In this document: in pieces, positions 6,635-10,917 of the stretch
How the letters are laid out: every line of letters begins with the position of its first letter
Numbering within the stretch: the first letter of the stretch is position 1
Source: CAYMJV01 sp964390545
GTDB lineage: Bacteria > Desulfobacterota > BSN033 > UBA1163
Assembly: GCA_964390545.1 (NCBI GenBank)
Contig: CAYMJV010000083.1
Span: 1-10,917 of the forward strand
Reading direction: 5' to 3'
Length of the DNA: 10,917 nt
The notes under the pieces: generated by a model
The model's input: only the letters and a program-made list of their open reading frames with translations
Databases searched by the model: none
What the model was told of the DNA's origin: nothing
Made by a program: the position numbers and the translations under genes

Positions 6635-8635
6635 CTATCCTCTCTTCTGGATTAGGGCAACGGACCTAGCTGCACTCCTTCGGACTTTTCGATTGGGGTC
6701 GGAGTTTGCGATTTGCTGCAGATCGCCAATGGCTCTGTGGTCACCAATGCTTCCAAGCAGGGTGACGGCATAGAGTCGGGTATACTCCTCTGGGTCCTTG
6801 GTAATCCTGACGAGCAGGGGGGTGGCATTTCGGTTATTTGATTTTTCAAGGAACTCGTAGAGCTGATTCCAGAACGGTTTCGACTGTTTATCCTTGTCCA
6901 CCACAACTCTTTTCAGATGGGCAAAACACTCGAGAACCTTGGCATTGATATTCTGCCTCTCCTCCGGCGTCAGCTTTTGGACCTGTTCCAATATTCTCAG
7001 TTGTCTGTTTTCGATAAGGAGTTGGGGGCCTTGGCTGATGAGGTCGCCCAGTAAAGAGGGGGGTCTTTGCTCAGGAGCCTTTAATGATGCTTCTTTCTCT
7101 GTCTTCGCCACAGATTCTGGACTCTCCACGGGTTGGGCTTTTCTTCTCTCTTCTTCTATGGGCTTTGGTCTTTCAACAGGAGTAGGGGGGGAGGGTTTAA
7201 CCTCGGCTTCAGCCTGATAAACAGGCTTCGGCCTTTCTTGAGGGATCGGTTTTTTCGCAGGGGGAAAAGGCTTCCTCGCTGGAAGAGATGGTTTTTCCAT
7301 AGGAAGAACAGGTTTTTCTTCTGCCAAAGGTTCTTTCCTTGCCTCCAAGGATGGTTTCTCCTGGGGTTGTTCAACGACAGTCGCAGCAGGTGGCGGAGAG
7401 GCTTTGGGTCGAGCCGGCTGAGATGACGTGTCACCTCTTTGGGAAACCATAATGTTTTTGGAGGAGGGCCGGGTGAAAAAATAAGCGCCTGCGAACCCAC
7501 CGACAAGGAAAAGGATAAGAATCAATGCGAACCGCAACTGGGAAGTGAATACAACGCCCTTTTTTTTCTCTCCTTCCGGGACGGGAGCCTTTTTCGGAAT
7601 AGAAATTTTTTCAGGTTCTCGGGCCGGGGGCTTAAGGACGGGTTCTTGGGCAGCCAATCTCTCGACCAAGATCTCTGTGCCTTCGGTCAGGATCTTCCGC
7701 TCTTCGTCAATCTCTTCTCTGAAAAGTTGCTTCAAATAATTTGAGATGGTTTTCTCGCTGAGCCTCTCCTGGGTGGTGAGGAGGTAATTCTCCAGGTCGA
7801 CACGCATGTCGTGAGCGCTCTGGTAACGATGGTCCGGATTCTTTTCAAGGGCCTTTTGGACCACCTGGAGGAAATTGTTCGGGATGTTTTCGAAGACGTT
7901 CGGAGGGAATTCCACATCCGCATTCCTCACCTTCTCCAGCATGGAGAATTCGGAGTCCGCATCGAAGATCTTCCGATGGGTGATCATTTCATAGAGGAGA
8001 ACTCCCAGAGAGTAGAGATCAGTCCGCCGGTCGATGGGCTTTCCCCATGCCTGCTCGGGCGACATGTATAAGATCTTTCCCTTCAGGACACCCGCCCGGG
8101 TCTCGGTCGATTTTGAAGCGGCCTTTGCTATTCCAAAATCGGCCAGCATCACCTCTCCCTCATAAGAGATGAGAATGTTTTGAGGGCTGATATCCCGATG
8201 GATGATCTGAAGGGGTTTGCCGAAGTGATCCCTTAAGGTGTGGGCATATTCGAGCCCCTTAGCCGCTTCGCCGATGATATAGGCGCATTGAGCCAGTGGA
8301 AGGCGTTCTCCTCTTTCTTTCGATTTCTTCAGAATCGACCGAAGGTCTTTTCCAAAAATGTACTCCATGGCGATGTAATAGGACCCCTGCTGGCTGCCAA
8401 AATCGTAAATCTGGACAATGTTTCGATTCGTCAATTTTGCTGCCAGTTTGGCCTCATCAATAAACATGGCGATGAATTCTTCATTCTCAGAGAACTGGGG
8501 AAGGATCCTCTTGATGGCCAGGAGTTTTTCGAATCCTTTCATTCCAATTCTCTTGGCAAGGAAGACCTCGGCCATTCCTCCTGTAGCGATCTTTTTCAGG
8601 ATCTTATACTCTCCAAATATCCAGTCGATCGACAT
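6635..8635 (-). CDS. Transmembrane Ser/Thr protein kinase with Pro/Lys linker and HEAT-like C-terminus
   Basis: Predicted membrane kinase, the writer of the five-gene phosphothreonine operon. The kinase domain (about residues 9-285) is complete: glycine loop IATGGMAEV (16-24), K42, E61 of helix C, HRDISPQN (146-153), DFG (166-168) and YMSPEQ (190-195). The activation loop contains T177 and T179 (STETRAG), likely autophosphorylation sites. A charged juxtamembrane region leads to one membrane helix (about 368-387). The next 140 residues are rich in Pro, Lys and Glu, including six seven-residue units at 426-467. The C-terminus (about 600-664) looks like HEAT repeats (LYAVTLLGSIGDHRAIGDL). By topology the linker and HEAT part should be outside the membrane, where PASTA repeats sit in PknB-type kinases. 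The ATG at 8635 has AGAGG five bases upstream. FHA and PP2C genes precede it. The ligand is unknown. An eight-A run before the membrane segment is described in the findings. Confidence 0.92.
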   Translation of the reverse strand: MSIDWIFGEYKILKKIATGGMAEVFLAKRIGMKGFEKLLAIKRILPQFSENEEFIAMFIDEAKLAAKLTNRNIVQIYDFGSQQGSYYIAMEYIFGKDLRSILKKSKERGERLPLAQCAYIIGEAAKGLEYAHTLRDHFGKPLQIIHRDISPQNILISYEGEVMLADFGIAKAASKSTETRAGVLKGKILYMSPEQAWGKPIDRRTDLYSLGVLLYEMITHRKIFDADSEFSMLEKVRNADVEFPPNVFENIPNNFLQVVQKALEKNPDHRYQSAHDMRVDLENYLLTTQERLSEKTISNYLKQLFREEIDEERKILTEGTEILVERLAAQEPVLKPPAREPEKISIPKKAPVPEGEKKKGVVFTSQLRFALILILFLVGGFAGAYFFTRPSSKNIMVSQRGDTSSQPARPKASPPPAATVVEQPQEKPSLEARKEPLAEEKPVLPMEKPSLPARKPFPPAKKPIPQERPKPVYQAEAEVKPSPPTPVERPKPIEEERRKAQPVESPESVAKTEKEASLKAPEQRPPSLLGDLISQGPQLLIENRQLRILEQVQKLTPEERQNINAKVLECFAHLKRVVVDKDKQSKPFWNQLYEFLEKSNNRNATPLLVRITKDPEEYTRLYAVTLLGSIGDHRAIGDLQQIANSDPNRKVRRSAARSVALIQKRG
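7235..7360 (-). repeat. Coding repeat: six seven-residue Pro/Lys units in the kinase linker
   Basis: Residues 426-467 of the kinase divide into units EKPSLEA, RKEPLAE, EKPVLPM, EKPSLPA, RKPFPPA and KKPIPQE. The pattern is charged-Lys-Pro-x-Leu/Pro-Pro-x, with the second unit the weakest. The repeats are recognisable in protein but diverged in DNA. They resemble the extended TonB-type Pro/Lys spacer that crosses the periplasm. Confidence 0.65.
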
Positions 8636-8657
8636 CTTAGCCTCTGCTTCATCACGG

Positions 8658-8676
8658 GGAGGGACAAGCTCCCTCC
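8658..8676 (-). promoter_or_regulatory. Intercistronic hairpin before the kinase gene
   Basis: In the 49 bases between the third FHA gene and the kinase ATG, GGAGGGA (8658-8664 on plus) pairs perfectly with TCCCTCC (8670-8676) around five bases. The minus-strand RNA would form a strong seven-pair stem about 22 bases before the kinase start. There is no T-run, so it is not a plain terminator. It could stabilise RNA ends or tune kinase translation relative to the phosphatase and FHA genes. Confidence 0.45.
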
Positions 8677-8684
8677 TCTATAGG

Positions 8685-9113
8685 TTATGGGTTAAACACT
8701 AAGGTGGTGTTGCATTTTCTTCCCAGCTGGATGCTGTCTCCAGATTTCAGGTTGGTATTCTCTACCTTGACCTGATTCACATAGGTTCCGTTCGTCGACC
8801 CCCGGTCGATGATCACCACCTCTCCCTTCTTTACGGTGACCCAGGCATGGACCCTGGAAACGTTTGGATCCATGATGACAATGTCACATTGCGCCGGGTC
8901 TCTCCCGATGATTAGCCCTTTTTCACCGATGGCGTAGCTCTTGCCCAATTGGCCGCCCATGTTGAGCGTTAAGGTACCGAGCTCTTTTTTCTCGTCCTTT
9001 GGTCCGACCAAGGTCTTTTGTACCAAGGTCTTTTGTTCGGCCACGTCCTTGGGTCCGGGTTCGACCTTAGACTCACCCTTCGGAGGAATTCCGTTGGATA
9101 GGGGTCGTGCCAT
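8685..9113 (-). CDS. FHA-domain protein with intact phosphothreonine-binding residues
   Basis: Small cytoplasmic phosphothreonine reader of 142 residues. The first 45 residues are polar and probably disordered, with a tandem QKTLV-QKTLV (27-36) offering T29 and T34 as kinase targets. The FHA domain (about 46-142) keeps the canonical residues: R71 in LIIGRD, S86 and H89 in VSRVHA, and N108 in STNGTYVN. It is the only one of the three FHA proteins here with the whole set. The ATG directly follows the TGA of the phosphatase gene, with AGAGGGG as ribosome site, so the two are coupled. The kinase gene follows after 49 bases. The layout of a short N-terminal Thr-x-Val segment before an FHA domain is like mycobacterial GarA, where the phosphorylated tail folds back onto the FHA domain. 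That comparison is inference; the targets here are unknown. Confidence 0.88.
   Translation of the reverse strand: MARPLSNGIPPKGESKVEPGPKDVAEQKTLVQKTLVGPKDEKKELGTLTLNMGGQLGKSYAIGEKGLIIGRDPAQCDIVIMDPNVSRVHAWVTVKKGEVVIIDRGSTNGTYVNQVKVENTNLKSGDSIQLGRKCNTTLVFNP
9007..9036 (-). repeat. Perfect 15-base tandem duplication in the FHA gene
   Basis: ACCAAGGTCTTTTGT on the plus strand occurs twice back to back (9007-9021 and 9022-9036). It is in frame and doubles the five-residue unit QKTLV in the N-terminal tail, thereby doubling a possible phosphothreonine site. Perfect identity suggests a recent slippage event or selection for two copies. Confidence 0.85.
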
Positions 9114-9866
9114 TCACTCACCCCTCTGATTCGATACTTTTAAGATTTGAATCGTGATGTTATCATGTCCTCCCCGTTTGTTGGCAAGCTGGATCAGCTT
9201 TTCGCAGGCTTTCTCAGGCGCCTCTTTTTTCACGATTTTGAGAAGTTCCTCATCGCTCACCAGGTTGGTTAGGCCATCGGAACACAGGAGGAAAATGTCA
9301 TCCCCCTGAATAGAAAGGGGACCGACGAGATCGAGGTCCGCATCCCTGTTGACGCCCAGGGTCTTGTAAATGACATTCCGTTGAGGATGGTGTTGGGCCT
9401 CCTCTTTGCTCAAAAGGCCCTGCTCCACCATACGGCTCACCATGGAATGGTCCTTGGTCAATTGATGGACCGTGGCATTTCGAAAGAGGTAGGCCCGGCT
9501 ATCGCCCATGTGGCCCACAAAGGTCTGATCCCCTTTGATCACCAGGGCGGTTGCCGTTGTTCCCATTCCATTCAGATCCTCTTGTTCCAGAGACTTTTGA
9601 AGGATGGTAAAATTGGCCACTTCAAAAGCTGATTTCAAAGCCTCTAAGACATCCTGCTCCATTCGTTCTTTCGAATAGACCTCCTGAATAATCTCCACCG
9701 CCATCCGGCTCGCCACCTCTCCGGAGGCGTGCCCCCCCATGCCATCGGCCACAACGGCGAGCACCTCATCTTCGCTCAGGTTGAAGAAGCCCAAAGCATC
9801 CTCGTTATGTTTTCGTTTCTTTCCGATATCGGTAAGATGCGCAACTTCAATACCAGAGGCTTTCAC
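9114..9866 (-). CDS. PP2C-family Ser/Thr protein phosphatase
   Basis: Metal-dependent phosphatase that should reverse the action of the kinase encoded downstream. The GTG at 9866 is preferred because it is preceded by GAGGTG and begins 13 bases after the upstream FHA stop; it gives 250 residues, the usual size of a bacterial one-domain PP2C. An ATG at 9932 would add 22 residues but overlap the upstream gene by 53 bases. Family motifs in order are HNEDA (20-24), VVADGMGGHASGE (39-51), GTTATALV, MGDSRAYL (120-127), LTKDHS, LCSDGLTNLV and GGHDNITI (232-239). The metal-binding aspartates D23, D41, D197 and D235 are present, so the enzyme should be active. It has no signal peptide or membrane segment and should be cytoplasmic like the kinase domain. 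The stop codon abuts the ATG of the third FHA gene. Confidence 0.93.
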   Translation of the reverse strand: MKASGIEVAHLTDIGKKRKHNEDALGFFNLSEDEVLAVVADGMGGHASGEVASRMAVEIIQEVYSKERMEQDVLEALKSAFEVANFTILQKSLEQEDLNGMGTTATALVIKGDQTFVGHMGDSRAYLFRNATVHQLTKDHSMVSRMVEQGLLSKEEAQHHPQRNVIYKTLGVNRDADLDLVGPLSIQGDDIFLLCSDGLTNLVSDEELLKIVKKEAPEKACEKLIQLANKRGGHDNITIQILKVSNQRGE

Positions 9867-9879
9867 GAAGCACCTCGAC

Positions 9880-10317
9880 TTATAATGTCTTGACTCGGAG
9901 GAGGGATTTCCCGATGATGATCTTATCACCATCCTTCAGTTCATGTCGGTAGATCCTCTTTCCATTGAGGAATGTCCCACTCTCAGAATCGAGGTCGGTC
10001 AGGATCCATTGATTTGATGAGAAACGGATGCTGGCATGTCGATCTTCAATCCCTTCGTCCTGGAGTAGGATCTCACACGGGGGGGACGACCCAATGATAT
10101 TTCTCCCCTCATGAAGATAGAAGTCCTCTCCCTGAAGACTTCCTTCGAGGACCACCAACCAGCCGCAGAAGGGTCTTCCTTCAGAAGGAGCCAAAGGTTC
10201 CAATTGGACTCTTGTCTCAGGCAGTTCCAGATCCTTGAGGTTTCTCTTGCAAATAGGGCAGATGAGGGACGTTGCCGGGATGACATGGCCATTGGGACAG
10301 ATTGCCTGATTTGCCAA
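9880..10317 (-). CDS. Zinc-ribbon-like/FHA protein with degenerate phosphopeptide site
   Basis: Cytoplasmic protein of 145 residues read from a TTG at 10317. That TTG is chosen because GGAGGAG lies five bases upstream and the start falls ten bases past the previous stop; ATGs at 10377 or 10356 would overlap the upstream gene. The N-terminus has a possible zinc knuckle with C7, H11, C20 and C23 (CPNGH, CPIC). A short linker contains PETRV with T35 as a potential phosphorylation site. The FHA fold (about 50-145) is recognisable by GRNIIG, RHASIRF and GTFLNGKRI, but the three binding positions are altered: S77 instead of the GR arginine, E91 instead of the serine and S113 instead of the asparagine. 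It may therefore act by protein contact without reading phosphothreonine. It shares the WLVxLEG block with the preceding FHA protein and looks like its tandem duplicate. Confidence 0.85.
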   Translation of the reverse strand: MANQAICPNGHVIPATSLICPICKRNLKDLELPETRVQLEPLAPSEGRPFCGWLVVLEGSLQGEDFYLHEGRNIIGSSPPCEILLQDEGIEDRHASIRFSSNQWILTDLDSESGTFLNGKRIYRHELKDGDKIIIGKSLLRVKTL

Positions 10318-10327
10318 CTTCTCCTCC

Positions 10328-10843
10328 TCAGAGACATTTAAACTTGTAAACGGCATCTCCGAATTTGATGATATCATTATCCTTCAGAACTTTCTTGGAG
10401 ATGATCTCACCGTTCACATAGGTGTGATTGGTGGAATGGAGGTCCGACAGGATGAACTGATGGTTTTCATAGAGAAGAAGCGCATGGCTGCGGGAGATAA
10501 AATCGCGTTTGATGACGATATCGGAATTCTCCTGTTTCCCAATGGAAATCTTTTCCTTTAAAACCCGGTGGTCCTTGCCTTTCTCAGGTCCTTCAAGGCT
10601 CACCAGCCAGGCAAAAAAGAGGGGTTTTTGATTCTTTTTGGGTTGTTCAGATTTCGAGGGGACCGTGCCTGGAGAGATTAGTACCGTCGTTTCATAAAGG
10701 TCTCCTGAGGATTCCAAGACCGTGGCCTCTAAGTCCTCCGTCATGGTCTTGTCTTTCGTTCCCGTAACGGTGACAGGGGAACCACAGTGCATACAGAAAC
10801 GACCTCCTTCCGTCACGGTTTGCCCGCAGGTCGGACAAAGCAT
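10328..10843 (-). CDS. Zinc-ribbon/FHA protein, first gene of the signalling operon
   Basis: Cytoplasmic protein of 171 residues. The ATG at 10843 has GGAGAGGG directly upstream and lies about 16 bases after the inferred transcription start; an upstream in-frame start at 10909 would place the promoter inside the gene. The N-terminus is a four-cysteine zinc ribbon (C3, C6, C17, C20: CPTCG and CMHCG). A polar linker follows with ATVLES (40-45) and YETTVLIS (50-57), the latter resembling the ETTV phosphorylation motif of GarA-like substrates. The FHA domain (about 75-171) keeps S117 and H120 (ISRSHALL) and N139 in STNHTYVNG, but the GR arginine is K103 in SIGKQE. Phosphothreonine binding may be weakened. 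The next gene is a related zinc-ribbon-like/FHA protein starting ten bases after this stop. Confidence 0.87.
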   Translation of the reverse strand: MLCPTCGQTVTEGGRFCMHCGSPVTVTGTKDKTMTEDLEATVLESSGDLYETTVLISPGTVPSKSEQPKKNQKPLFFAWLVSLEGPEKGKDHRVLKEKISIGKQENSDIVIKRDFISRSHALLLYENHQFILSDLHSTNHTYVNGEIISKKVLKDNDIIKFGDAVYKFKCL

Positions 10844-10865
10844 AACCCTCTCCTCAAACAAGTTG

Positions 10866-10894
10866 ATGATAAAGTTAAAAAAGGGCTTTGTCAA
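10866..10894 (-). promoter_or_regulatory. Strong sigma-70-type promoter of the FHA/PP2C/kinase operon
   Basis: On the minus strand a perfect TTGACA (10889-10894) is followed after exactly 17 bases by TATCAT (10866-10871), five of six matches to the -10 consensus. Transcription would start near 10859, leaving a leader of about 16 bases that holds the ribosome site of the first FHA gene. This supports one transcript for the five genes. Confidence 0.72.
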
Positions 10895-10917
10895 ACAAAA
10901 TTTGGCCATTTTACTCC

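Noticed and set aside
6635..10843. Type VI secretion regulatory locus
   Set aside because: Kinase, PP2C and FHA genes fit the regulatory theme, but no Tss or Tag structural gene is visible in this window.
10328..10909. Longer form of the first FHA protein starting at 10909
   Set aside because: The added 22 residues would span the near-consensus promoter and lack a ribosome site, whereas the ATG at 10843 has a good one and starts right at the zinc ribbon.

Overview
All genes recognised here lie on the minus strand, so transcription runs from the right edge of the window to the left. The window looks like a scaffold from an uncultured bacterium. It contains a run of exactly 100 Ns at 1474-1573. 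The best taxonomic guess is Desulfobacterota or a related former deltaproteobacterial group. That guess rests on a radical SAM heme synthase of the AhbD (alternative, siroheme-derived) pathway, a Ser/Thr kinase with the HRDISPQN catalytic loop frequent in that group, and spacers filled with short degenerate repeats. It is an inference, not a demonstrated assignment.

Region 1 (10917 to 6635) is a five-gene phosphothreonine signalling operon behind a near-consensus sigma-70-type promoter at 10866-10894. In transcription order it encodes a zinc-ribbon/FHA protein, a second zinc-ribbon-like/FHA protein, a PP2C Ser/Thr phosphatase, a third FHA protein with intact binding residues, and a 666-residue Ser/Thr kinase. 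The kinase has one membrane segment, a seven-residue-periodic Pro/Lys linker and a HEAT-like C-terminus. The genes abut or are separated by at most 49 bases, and several starts are non-ATG. Kinase and phosphatase form a writer and eraser pair. The three FHA proteins are candidate readers and substrates, because each carries Thr-x-Val motifs outside its FHA fold.

Region 2 (6634 to 1869) starts with a repeat-containing spacer that may hold a weak promoter. It continues with hemB (porphobilinogen synthase), a repeat-rich 106-base spacer, ahbD (heme synthase of the siroheme route), a membrane histidine kinase and a response regulator with a GGDEF diguanylate cyclase domain. ahbD, the kinase and the regulator overlap one another (4 and 23 bases). 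Heme synthesis and a predicted phosphorelay to cyclic di-GMP are therefore probably translated from one message.

Region 3 (1868 to 1) is a spacer with two GC-rich inverted repeats and a seven-base tandem repeat, then the assembly gap, then the 5'-nuclease and proofreading domains of DNA polymerase I (polA). polA is cut by the left edge and its start codon is lost in the gap.

The most interesting points are the triple-FHA/kinase/phosphatase cassette with graded loss of phosphothreonine-binding residues, and the translational coupling of ahbD to a c-di-GMP two-component system. No tRNA, rRNA, insertion sequence or CRISPR array was seen.
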